DNA of 20,591 bases, from assembly GCA_937925565.1 (NCBI GenBank), contig CALALM010000029.1, forward strand, positions 1 to 20,591. Direction: 5' to 3'. The notes under the pieces were generated by a model. That model was not told the origin of the DNA and ran no database searches. It was given only the letters and a program-made list of their open reading frames with translations. Positions 13,376 to 19,910 of the stretch are shown one piece after another; position 1 is the stretch's first letter; every line of letters starts with the position of its first letter. The DNA is from an uncultured Centipeda sp. GTDB lineage: Bacteria > Bacillota > Negativicutes > Selenomonadales > Selenomonadaceae. The translations under genes and the position numbers were made by a program.

Positions 13376-16321
13376 GTGAGTGTCATTGACACCATAGAAT
13401 TTTTCCGCGCGCTCTATCCGGAGGAGAGCGAGGGGCATACCTATCTCTGGACGCTGCCAGATAAGCGGACGCAAGTGTTTGCCACCGCTGCGCACGCTAA
13501 GATCGCGCAGGCGGCGCGAAATACAGGGGACGCGGGCAAGGATGTGTATTTCTCTGTTGGGCTGTCTGAGCGCCTGTTCAAGGCGCATGAGCGGGCGAAG
13601 AGCGCGGACATTATCGCGATCCCTGCGCTCTGGGTGGACATCGATATCGCAGGTGACGCTCATGCAGCGAAGTCCCTGCCGCCGGACTATACAGCGGCGC
13701 GGGCACTTCTGCCGGAGATGCTTGACCCGTCGATCGTCGTACACAGCGGGCATGGGATCCATGCATACTATATTTTTCGCGAACTGCTCGACACGCGCAC
13801 GGAGGAAGAGCGTAGCGCCGCCGAGGATCTATTGCGCCGTCTGCAGGGCGCTGTGCGTGCGCGTGCCGCCATCTATGGCTGGCATGTGGACAGCGTCCCC
13901 GATCTCTGCCGTGTGCTGCGCGTCCCTGGGACGCTAAACCGCAAGGGCGGCGGGGCGGTGTCCTGCGTGGTCGCGGAGTATTCCGAGGAGCTGCGCTACA
14001 ATGCCGAGGACTTCGATGTGCTGCCGCCCGTGGAGACGGTCAACAGGACAGAGCGCACGGAGACCTTTGAGCGCCGCCCGACGGACGGCGATGCACAGCT
14101 GATGCTCGCGAACTGTACGTTTCTCCAGCACTTTCAGCAGAACTATAAGACACTGCCGGAACCCGTCTGGAAGGCAGCGTGCACGAATCTCATGCGCGGT
14201 GTTGGCGGCGAGGAGATCATTCTGCCGCTCGTCCAGGAATGGCTCGGCACGAAGTACAACGAAGAGGATACCCTCAAGAAGCTCGCGCATTATCTAAACG
14301 AGTGCACGCCGCAGACGTGTGTACACATTCAGTCAGAACTTGGCTTCAAAGGCTGCGCGGATTGTCCCGGCATCAAGTCGCCCTGCGCGTGGTCGCTCGG
14401 CAAGGTGCCGCAGGCAATCGCAAAGCTCCGGCAGATCGCGCTGCCGAATGCGGAGAATACACTGAATGAGGAGACGATCGGCGCGCTTGCGCTCGTCAAG
14501 AAGGAAAACGGGCTGGAATACGCACGCTTTAAGGAGCGGTGCAAGGGGAATGTCAATCTGAACGACCTGCAGCGCGAGGTAAAACGCGTGCAGGCGTCAC
14601 AGGCGGGGCTTTCGGTCGTGGAGGGGCGCGCACTCGAGGCGGGGCAAAAGCTCGGCGATATCACCACGCGCTCATTTGTCCCGGATACGCCGCTCGATCT
14701 TGCGCTCCCCGCGAACTTCTCCTACGGCGCCGATGGCGTCTATGAGGTGCGCATGACGGAGATGGGGCAGGTGGCGCGGCTTGCTGCAGGTACGCCCGTC
14801 ATCATCTCGGAAAAGCAGTACAATGTCGATACGCAGACGGAGAAAGTGCAGCTTTCCTTCCGCTACTATGATCATTGGGTGCATGTGGTCTGCAAACGTT
14901 CGGAGGTATTCTCTGCGCGCGGCATCATCGCGCTCACGGATCGCGGGCTGAACACTTCGAGTGAGTCGGCAAAGTATCTGGTGAAATACCTCCAAGCCCT
15001 TGAGGCGGCGAATCCGAATATTCCGCTTGTTCATGCCGTCTCCAAGATCGGCTGGCGGCCATATGGGCTGAGTGAGTTTGTGATCCCGTCATCGAGCAGA
15101 TACCGCGTCGACATGGACGACGACGGAGAGCTTGCCGCCGCCTTTACGCAGCGTGGGACGCTCGCAGAGTGGCAGGAGGCGGCGCAGGAGATACGTAAAC
15201 ACACTTTTGCGCGTTTTGTATTGGCAGCTGCGTTTGCGACTCCGCTGTTGCACATCTGCAAGAACCGCAATTTTATGATTTATTTCTGGGGGACGTCGGG
15301 CGGCGGCAAGACGGCGGCGCAGCGATTTGCGCTCACGGTCTGGGGAAATCCGACGCGGCTGATGAAGTCGTTCTATGGGACAACGAACGGACTTGAACGC
15401 GCTGCCGAGTACAGCAATGATTTCCCGCTCGTCATCAATGAGCGTCAGGTCATGATGGGGAGCAACAAGCAGGAGGCGCTTGAGAGCCTTGTCTATATGC
15501 TTGAGGGCGGTCATGGCAAGGTGCGCGCGAGCAAGTCCGGCATCCGAAAGATGGCGACGTGGCGCACGATCGCAATGGCGTCGGGCGAAGAACCCTTGTC
15601 GAAAGAGTCGAGCATTCAGGGCGTCAAGACGCGACTGATCGAATTGAACACCTATCCGGTACTGCCGGAGGAAACGGCGAAGATGGTCTATGCCATCGAC
15701 GAGGAGCGGCATGGCACGGCGGGCAGGGCTTTTATGGAGCGCCTGCTGCAGGAGGCGGAAACGGAATATGCTGAAATCATGGCAGCGCGTCAGGCACTCA
15801 TTGAACGGCTGCACATAGACTATCCCGAGCATTTCGAGCCGCATATTGATAATGTGGCAACGGTTTGTATTGCAGATATGCTTGTGAGCATGTGGCTGTT
15901 TGATGAAATGCCCGAGGCGGCACAGCAGGGTGCCTATGATATGGCAGCTGTTATCCTGGGAGAGCAACCAACAAAGCGTGAAATCTCCGATACGCGGCGC
16001 GCGTGGGACTTTGTAGAGGCGTGGATTGTCAGTAATTGGCAGCATTTCAGCAACGACAGCGGCTATGAGTCACGTGCCAAACTCTCACCGGAATACGGCT
16101 TCATCCGTGATGGCTGTATCAATGTCTATCCGATGTATCTGCGTGCAGCACTCGATGATGCAGGCTTTTCGTCCAATAAGTTTCTCAAGGAGTTTGTCGA
16201 GGGCGGGCTGATTTGTTCGACGCCCGAAAAAGGCAAGCGTCGATTTACAAAGCGGGTCAGTTATAGCGGGACGAAGATTCATGTGATTCAGATTCCACAG
16301 GAAATGGAGCGTCTTTTATGA
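13376..16321 (+). CDS. Primase-helicase fusion (AEP-like primase plus DUF927 ATPase)
   Basis: A 981-residue replication protein. The N-terminal third resembles archaeo-eukaryotic primase/RepB-type polymerase domains: ALWVDIDIAG (metal-binding Asp88 and Asp90), HSGHGIHAYYIF (123-134) and LCRVLRVPGTLNRK. A Cys-rich patch follows at about 309-337 (C-N5-C, GCADCPGIKSPC), likely zinc-binding. The C-terminal half is a DUF927-type helicase with Walker A GTSGGGKT (639-646) and a conserved LVINERQVM Walker B-like region. It probably primes and unwinds phage DNA. The first possible start is GTG 13376 because a stop lies just upstream; the GAGGTGA there might instead serve a rare ATT at 13385. The stop overlaps an ATG in the following iterated region. 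Confidence 0.85.
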   Translation: MSVIDTIEFFRALYPEESEGHTYLWTLPDKRTQVFATAAHAKIAQAARNTGDAGKDVYFSVGLSERLFKAHERAKSADIIAIPALWVDIDIAGDAHAAKSLPPDYTAARALLPEMLDPSIVVHSGHGIHAYYIFRELLDTRTEEERSAAEDLLRRLQGAVRARAAIYGWHVDSVPDLCRVLRVPGTLNRKGGGAVSCVVAEYSEELRYNAEDFDVLPPVETVNRTERTETFERRPTDGDAQLMLANCTFLQHFQQNYKTLPEPVWKAACTNLMRGVGGEEIILPLVQEWLGTKYNEEDTLKKLAHYLNECTPQTCVHIQSELGFKGCADCPGIKSPCAWSLGKVPQAIAKLRQIALPNAENTLNEETIGALALVKKENGLEYARFKERCKGNVNLNDLQREVKRVQASQAGLSVVEGRALEAGQKLGDITTRSFVPDTPLDLALPANFSYGADGVYEVRMTEMGQVARLAAGTPVIISEKQYNVDTQTEKVQLSFRYYDHWVHVVCKRSEVFSARGIIALTDRGLNTSSESAKYLVKYLQALEAANPNIPLVHAVSKIGWRPYGLSEFVIPSSSRYRVDMDDDGELAAAFTQRGTLAEWQEAAQEIRKHTFARFVLAAAFATPLLHICKNRNFMIYFWGTSGGGKTAAQRFALTVWGNPTRLMKSFYGTTNGLERAAEYSNDFPLVINERQVMMGSNKQEALESLVYMLEGGHGKVRASKSGIRKMATWRTIAMASGEEPLSKESSIQGVKTRLIELNTYPVLPEETAKMVYAIDEERHGTAGRAFMERLLQEAETEYAEIMAARQALIERLHIDYPEHFEPHIDNVATVCIADMLVSMWLFDEMPEAAQQGAYDMAAVILGEQPTKREISDTRRAWDFVEAWIVSNWQHFSNDSGYESRAKLSPEYGFIRDGCINVYPMYLRAALDDAGFSSNKFLKEFVEGGLICSTPEKGKRRFTKRVSYSGTKIHVIQIPQEMERLL

Positions 16322-16327
16322 ATTTGC

Positions 16328-16644
16328 GGGAACTATGGGAACTCTGTGGGAACCGTTGTGGGAACCGCAAAAATCCAGTAATTTCAAGGGCTAAGCGTAT
16401 ATATAAGAGAGAGTTCCCACAGTTCCCACATAATATATATATACTCCCATACCACCCTTACCTTGGTTATAAATATAGGGTAAGGGGGAGGGGGGTAAAA
16501 AAGTATATATATGTATTTCAAAATTTGTGGGAACTGTGGGAACCTTTGCCCCTAAAGCCTTGTGGCTCTAAGGAAAGTGCGGTTCCCACAAATGCCAAAA
16601 AAGCGCGGGAACCGGCGCGGGAACCCTGCTGTTTTTGCGGGAAC
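16328..16644. repeat. GGGAAC iteron cluster with large dyad, candidate phage origin
   Basis: GGGAAC occurs nine times on the plus strand (starting 16328, 16337, 16348, 16360, 16529, 16538, 16607, 16619, 16639) and three times inverted (16413, 16422, 16582), often as TGTGGGAAC spaced 9-12 bp. GTTCCCACAGTTCCCACA (16413-16430) and its exact reverse complement (16526-16543) form a 131-bp dyad; nested inside are ATATATATAC/GTATATATAT arms and CCCTTACC/GGTAAGGG. The frame from ATG 16318 stays open through it, but the peptide is repetitive (WELCGNRCGNR, WELWEP). The position directly after the primase-helicase gene fits a replication origin. Confidence 0.6.
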
Positions 16645-16668
16645 CCTAGTTCATTCGGAGGTGATTTT

Positions 16669-17115
16669 ATGGGCTATTTCGAACATGTGAAGCCAAAAAC
16701 ACAGACGCAGCCGAAAATGTCAGACACAAGTCCATATATGTCCATGATTGAACGCATTGAGCAGCGTGCCTATGCGATGCTCGAACGAGAGGAGCAGCAG
16801 ACAACCGACTATGCATGCGTGGATCCGTTCGTGGAACTTTCGCCGGAGGATTCGGATGCGTGGATTGAGCTACTGAGCAAGGCGCGTGAGATCGACAAGG
16901 AGTTCTATGCACGGCTCTATTACATACGCGGAGGTGGCACAAGGCTCGTACGAGACTACCGATGGGGCTATGTGTTGCAGCCAATTATTACGGGCGATAA
17001 TGCGACAGGTTGGCTGAACTATGAGCAGTACGAGGAGGAAAAGCACTGTCTTGACGGCTATGTGCAGCAGCTCATCCGTCTTCTGCGTATGGTTGCGTAC
17101 GATGGTGCTGCATAA
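16669..17115 (+). CDS. Hypothetical phage protein
   Basis: A 148-residue protein, not recognised. GGAGGTGA lies six bases before the ATG. The frame is open back to an ATG at 16318 that overlaps the primase stop, but the extra 117 residues are encoded by the iterated DNA and look non-protein-like, so the internal start is preferred. The product is mainly helical and acidic (SMIERIEQRAYAMLEREEQQ; PEDSDAWIELLSKAREIDKE), with an aromatic C-terminal half (RDYRWGYVLQPIITGDNATG). No enzymatic motif is seen. It may serve replication, judged only by position. Confidence 0.7.
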   Translation: MGYFEHVKPKTQTQPKMSDTSPYMSMIERIEQRAYAMLEREEQQTTDYACVDPFVELSPEDSDAWIELLSKAREIDKEFYARLYYIRGGGTRLVRDYRWGYVLQPIITGDNATGWLNYEQYEEEKHCLDGYVQQLIRLLRMVAYDGAA

Positions 17116-17142
17116 GTACAATGCCAGAAGGAGGTCAAAAAA

Positions 17143-17430
17143 ATGGCAGAGCAGAAATACCCGCAGAATGCGGAGTCGAATGAGTATCGGTACATTGAAT
17201 TCAAATGGCTAGATGAGGTCGTCAAAGGGCTGACAGCAGGCGCAGAAAAGCATCCGGGCGAAACGTGACGGGATATTCCGGCAGAGGAACATGCGGCGCG
17301 CGCACTGCGGCATCTCTCGATGTGACTTGCAGGGGATCGGAGTGACAGCCACATCATCAACGCAAGTATGCGCTGCATGATGGCGCGAGCGATGGAATGT
17401 GACGTATTGGAGGTGTCGAAAAATGCGTGA
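17143..17430 (+). pseudogene. Small phage gene with two in-frame TGA codons at tryptophan positions
   Basis: An AAGGAGG site seven bases upstream of ATG 17143 opens a frame that stops at TGA (17266-17268) after 41 residues (ending GAEKHPGET). The same frame then continues for 18 codons (RDIPAEEHAARALRHLSM), meets a second TGA (17323-17325), and goes on to a final TGA at 17428-17430 overlapping the next gene's ATG. With both TGA codons read as Trp the product is 95 residues, containing HPGETW-RDIPAEEHAARALRHL, as I recall from intact phage relatives of the dATP/dGTP diphosphohydrolase-like (DUF5664) type. There are no frameshifts. It is either a pseudogene made by two TGG-to-TGA changes or a gene needing readthrough. 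The short 41-residue peptide may still be made. Confidence 0.75.
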
Positions 17431-17824
17431 GTTAAAATTTAGGGCGTGGGATCTACAGACGAAGAAAATGCACACGGTCGAGAATATAAATTTCTGTCGA
17501 CGTAAAACAGTAACAGTACAATACAATCCGATCAAGAAAATCCCATTAGACAGCGCGTGCCTTATGCAGTATATCGGAGCGAAGGACAAGAATGGTGTCG
17601 AGATTTACGATGGAGATATCATTCATTTTCCATATGATTGGTTTGGTGATTCGGGAAAGGATTTTATAGTCCGATGGAATGAATCATGCTGTGCGTTTGT
17701 CAGAGAGTCTATCAGTGGGAGTCGTATGTGGGGACATGCAAGTAGAGAGATACTGTCAATGTGCGAAGTGGTCGGCAACGTCTACGAAAATCCGGAGTTG
17801 GTGAGCAATGAAGCAGATACTTGA
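17423..17824 (+). CDS. YopX-family protein
   Basis: A 133-residue YopX-family phage protein. Signatures: the N-terminal MRELKFRAWDLQTKKM, then MQYIGAKDKNGVEIYDGDII at about 50-70, a beta-rich core with VRWNESCCAF, and the C-terminal EVVGNVYENPEL. YopX proteins are frequent in Firmicutes phages and their function is unknown. GGAGGTG stands upstream of ATG 17423, inside the end of the preceding broken gene; an upstream start at 17399 lacks a ribosome site. It overlaps the next gene by 17 bp. Confidence 0.9.
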   Translation: MRELKFRAWDLQTKKMHTVENINFCRRKTVTVQYNPIKKIPLDSACLMQYIGAKDKNGVEIYDGDIIHFPYDWFGDSGKDFIVRWNESCCAFVRESISGSRMWGHASREILSMCEVVGNVYENPELVSNEADT

Positions 17825-17993
17825 CGCTTGCTGTGGCTCCCGAATGTTCTGGTTCGACAAGAAAAACCCGCATGTGGAGTTCTGCGACAATCGGGAAGTC
17901 CCATATCATGAGTTCTACCCGAAACATCTAATCAACGCGTTGGTTGAGAGAATTGTAGATAAAGTTGTTGGGAGAGCGACTGAGGAGGAGTAA
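17808..17993 (+). CDS. Truncated SAM-dependent methyltransferase-like protein
   Basis: A 61-residue protein whose first 30 residues, MKQILDACCGSRMFWFDKKN followed by PHVEFCDNRE, match from memory the start of a phage DNA-methyltransferase-like family of about 170 residues (SAM-binding motif I DACCGS). Instead of continuing into the family's expected DPP catalytic motif, the chain changes to VPYHEFYPKHLINALVERIV and ends after a further 11 residues. So the catalytic part is missing, most simply by internal deletion or fusion to another gene's end. It is unlikely to methylate alone. It is the only copy in the window and is coupled to the YopX gene by overlap. Confidence 0.65.
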   Translation: MKQILDACCGSRMFWFDKKNPHVEFCDNREVPYHEFYPKHLINALVERIVDKVVGRATEEE

Positions 17994-17994
17994 G

Positions 17995-18261
17995 ATGACA
18001 TCGGATGAGCAGACGTTATATTTCTTTGCATTTCGGTATGCTCTACCAAGACAATCTTATGCGCTGTCTCTCGTGTCCGATCTCGTCCTGCGGCGCGTGA
18101 ATGAGTTCGAGAATTGGCAACTGTGGGACATGATCGGCGAGATTGAGGCGCATTGGGAGTGGAATAAGGATATCCATCCGATTGACCGAGATGTGCAGCG
18201 GCTTTTTCGAGATCGGCTGCAAAAGGCTCTTTTGGAGCGAGGTGTGAAACAAGCGATATAA
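17995..18261 (+). CDS. Hypothetical phage protein
   Basis: An 88-residue protein, not recognised. GAGGAGGAG directly upstream of the ATG (sharing bases with the end of the previous gene) sets the start. It is helical, with aromatic and charged residues alternating (TLYFFAFRYALPRQSYALSL; ENWQLWDMIGEIEAHWEWNK). No known motif. Placement between the accessory genes and the late regulator gives no clear hint of function. Confidence 0.65.
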   Translation: MTSDEQTLYFFAFRYALPRQSYALSLVSDLVLRRVNEFENWQLWDMIGEIEAHWEWNKDIHPIDRDVQRLFRDRLQKALLERGVKQAI

Positions 18262-18263
18262 GG

Positions 18264-18290
18264 AAAAGAGTGGCGTATCACCGCTCTTTT
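18264..18290 (+). terminator. Possible weak terminator before the late regulator
   Basis: A 10-bp stem (18264-18273 with 18281-18290, one wobble) and a 7-nt loop lie 2 bp after a stop codon. The 3' arm ends in TTTT but no longer T run follows, so termination may be partial. Confidence 0.45.
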
Positions 18291-18325
18291 GGTGCGCATG
18301 GACATGAGGAAACAAGGGGAGCAGA

Positions 18326-18754
18326 ATGGTCGAAATCAAACAAGTAAGGGCATACCTCTGGCGTGTCCGTGATATAGAGCGGGATCTGAAACTGCTTGAA
18401 CAGGAGTACGAGCAGGCAAAAGACGATATCTTGCATCTGAAAGCGATCCAGTATGATGCGAATAAGGTCAGTGGAGGCAAGATTGGCGATCTTTCTGATG
18501 CGATCATAATGTTGGAGAAGTACGCGGAGGAGATCAACTTTCAATGGAATTGTTTGATTGCGTTACGGAAAGAGGCAAGAGTTCAGATTGAGCAGATACC
18601 TGACGGGCGATATAGAGCAATATTGCTGGGGAGGTATTTATACGGGCAGTCATGGGAGCAAGTGGCGGTCAGCATGGGATATACCTATCGAAATGTACTG
18701 GGGCTGCATGGTAAAGCACTGCAAAGTTTCGCTGTTGTTGGAAAGTTTTCATAG
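18326..18754 (+). CDS. DUF1492/ArpU-like late transcription regulator
   Basis: A 142-residue protein of the DUF1492 group, related to ArpU/RinA-type phage regulators. Residues 1-85 are helical, probably coiled coil (YLWRVRDIERDLKLLEQEYE, VSGGKIGDLSDAI). Residues about 88-140 resemble sigma-70 region 4: IEQIPDGRYRAILLGRYLYG, then SWEQVAVSMGYTYRNVLGLH as helix-turn-helix. Such proteins lie just before the packaging genes and are believed to activate late transcription. A GGGGAGCAG sequence precedes the ATG. A dyad and promoter-like site follow its stop codon, consistent with that role. Confidence 0.82.
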   Translation: MVEIKQVRAYLWRVRDIERDLKLLEQEYEQAKDDILHLKAIQYDANKVSGGKIGDLSDAIIMLEKYAEEINFQWNCLIALRKEARVQIEQIPDGRYRAILLGRYLYGQSWEQVAVSMGYTYRNVLGLHGKALQSFAVVGKFS

Positions 18755-18758
18755 ATTT

Positions 18759-18786
18759 TCACATTATTTCTGTGATATAGTATAAA
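18759..18786 (+). promoter_or_regulatory. Candidate late promoter with TCACA-N7-TGTGA dyad
   Basis: A palindrome TCACA (18759-18763) / TGTGA (18771-18775) lies directly before TATAGT (18776-18781), which overlaps TATAAA (18781-18786). There is no good -35 hexamer at the proper distance, so the dyad occupies the -35 position, the layout expected for an activator-dependent promoter. The DUF1492 protein encoded just upstream is the natural candidate activator (inference). Confidence 0.5.
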
Positions 18787-18796
18787 CTGGAAAAAG

Positions 18797-18828
18797 CAAG
18801 GGGCACAGCTACGGCGGTGCTCTTTTTG
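18797..18828 (+). terminator. Possible leader hairpin before the HNH gene
   Basis: AAGGGGCAC pairs imperfectly with GTGCTCTT (one bulge, one wobble) and is followed by a T-rich stretch. It lies in the leader of the packaging operon, after the candidate promoter, and could act as an attenuator or weak terminator. Confidence 0.4.
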
Positions 18829-18864
18829 TATGCGATGAAAACGGTAAGAAGGGAGGTGGTGCAG

Positions 18865-19221
18865 ATGCCGAGAAAGCCGAAACGACCATGCCGCATGTCG
18901 GGCTGTCCGAATCTTACGGACAGAAAAAGCTGTTATTGCGAGATGCACGAGAAAACAATGCAGCGGCACTACGATCACTTCACGCGCGGCTACGATCAGC
19001 ACGCGAGATACGGTAGCACGTGGCGTAGGATTCGTGACCGACACTTGGCAGGGCATCCGCTCTGTGAGAAATGCAAAGAACAGGAGCGCTATGTTCTCGC
19101 AACACTCGTGCATCATATCAGACCTCTCGCCGATGGCGGCACACATGATGAGGACAACTTGATGTCGCTTTGCGCGTCATGCCATGAACGGATTCACCGA
19201 CGCGGCACGGGCGACCGATAG
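18865..19221 (+). CDS. HNH endonuclease of the packaging module
   Basis: A 118-residue HNH nuclease. The N-terminus is basic with a Cys-rich patch (CRMSGCPNL, SCYCEMH). The HNH core runs from about residue 70: CEKCKEQ, VHHIRPLADGGTHDEDNLMS (catalytic HH and Asn), LCASCHERIH, with Cys pairs for structural zinc. HNH proteins next to terminase genes in HK97-like phages are required with terminase for specific cos cleavage. GGGAGGTGG sets the start at ATG 18865; an upstream ATG-less extension to 18817 would run through the leader hairpin. Its location 110 bp before terS fits the packaging role. Confidence 0.92.
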   Translation: MPRKPKRPCRMSGCPNLTDRKSCYCEMHEKTMQRHYDHFTRGYDQHARYGSTWRRIRDRHLAGHPLCEKCKEQERYVLATLVHHIRPLADGGTHDEDNLMSLCASCHERIHRRGTGDR

Positions 19222-19331
19222 ACCCCTAGGGGGCGGTCAAATCTCTAAAAACGCATTGCTGCGCGACCGGGACTGGGGCATACGTGAAAAAATGGTGAAT
19301 CAAACGGGGTATTAAAAAATGGGGTGAGAAG
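19222..19331 (+). other. Probable cos region between HNH nuclease and small terminase
   Basis: This 110-bp gap has no gene. It opens with the palindrome CCCCTAGGGG (19223-19232) inside GACC...GGTC, then CAAATCTCTAAAA, and later GCGACCGGGAC. A GGGG-GGTCAAATCTCT-type block upstream of P27-like terminase genes recurs in many phages as I recall, and the cos site is expected here because an HNH nuclease and terS flank it. The nick positions cannot be read from sequence alone. Confidence 0.5.
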
Positions 19332-19898
19332 ATGGCGCGGGACGGTACGAATCGTGGCGGCAGACGCCCCCGCGCCGGGAAAAAGCCGCAAACAATGTCG
19401 GATAGGGTCGCGCCGGGGCAGACGGCAAATGTTTTGGAATTTCCGGGAGTGGATCTCGGCAGTGCTGACGGCATGAAGGCGGCAGATCTATGCGGCACTG
19501 ACATGCCACGTCCAAGTGCATATCTGTCGGCATGTCAGAAGGATGGAAAGACGCTCGGTGCAGACAATATTTTTCGTGAAACGTGGCAGTGGCTCAAGGA
19601 GCGCGGGTGTGAACGTCTTGTAAGTCCTCGGCTCATCGAGAGCTATGCACAGTCATTCGCTCGCTATATCCAATGCGAGGAGGCTGTGAGTCAATACGGT
19701 CTGCTCGGCAAGCATCCGACCACGGGCGGCACGATTGCAAGTCCGTTTGTACAGATGGCACTTTCGTTCCAGAAGCAATCCAATCTGCTTTGGTATGAGA
19801 TCTTTGACATTGTAAAGCAAAACTGCACGACAAACTTCAGCGGCTCGGCGCAGGAAGATCCTATGGAGAGATTACTGCGGACGCGCATGCAAAAGTAG
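19332..19898 (+). CDS. terS: Phage terminase small subunit, P27 family
   Basis: A 188-residue small terminase of the P27-like (Terminase_4) family, which recognises phage DNA for packaging. The N-terminus is basic and disordered (GTNRGGRRPRAGKKP), then the family core: FRETWQWLKERGCERLVSPR, LIESYAQSFARYIQCEEAVS, the G-x-x-x-x-x-GG motif in KHPTTGGTIASPFVQMALSF, and a final helix with DPMERLLRTR. A GGGGTGAGA sequence lies before the ATG. It is followed after 12 bp by the large subunit. Confidence 0.9.
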   Translation: MARDGTNRGGRRPRAGKKPQTMSDRVAPGQTANVLEFPGVDLGSADGMKAADLCGTDMPRPSAYLSACQKDGKTLGADNIFRETWQWLKERGCERLVSPRLIESYAQSFARYIQCEEAVSQYGLLGKHPTTGGTIASPFVQMALSFQKQSNLLWYEIFDIVKQNCTTNFSGSAQEDPMERLLRTRMQK

Positions 19899-19910
19899 GG
19901 AGGTGACTCT

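Noticed and set aside
15089..16045. A 318-residue minus-strand frame inside the primase-helicase gene.
   Set aside because: Entirely antisense to the DUF927 domain coding sequence and without a plausible start.
16413..16644. A CRISPR array made of the GGGAAC repeats.
   Set aside because: The repeat unit is only 6-9 bp, occurs in both orientations and has irregular spacing; no array structure and no cas genes.
16318..16668. An N-terminal extension of the 16669 gene starting at an ATGA overlap with the primase stop.
   Set aside because: The 117 extra residues are translations of GGGAAC iterations and AT tracts in biased composition, and a much better ribosome site lies at 16655-16663. The extension cannot be fully excluded.
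17143..17430. Selenocysteine decoding of the two TGA codons.
   Set aside because: The family pattern expects Trp, not Cys, at both places, and no SECIS-like hairpin is evident just after either TGA.
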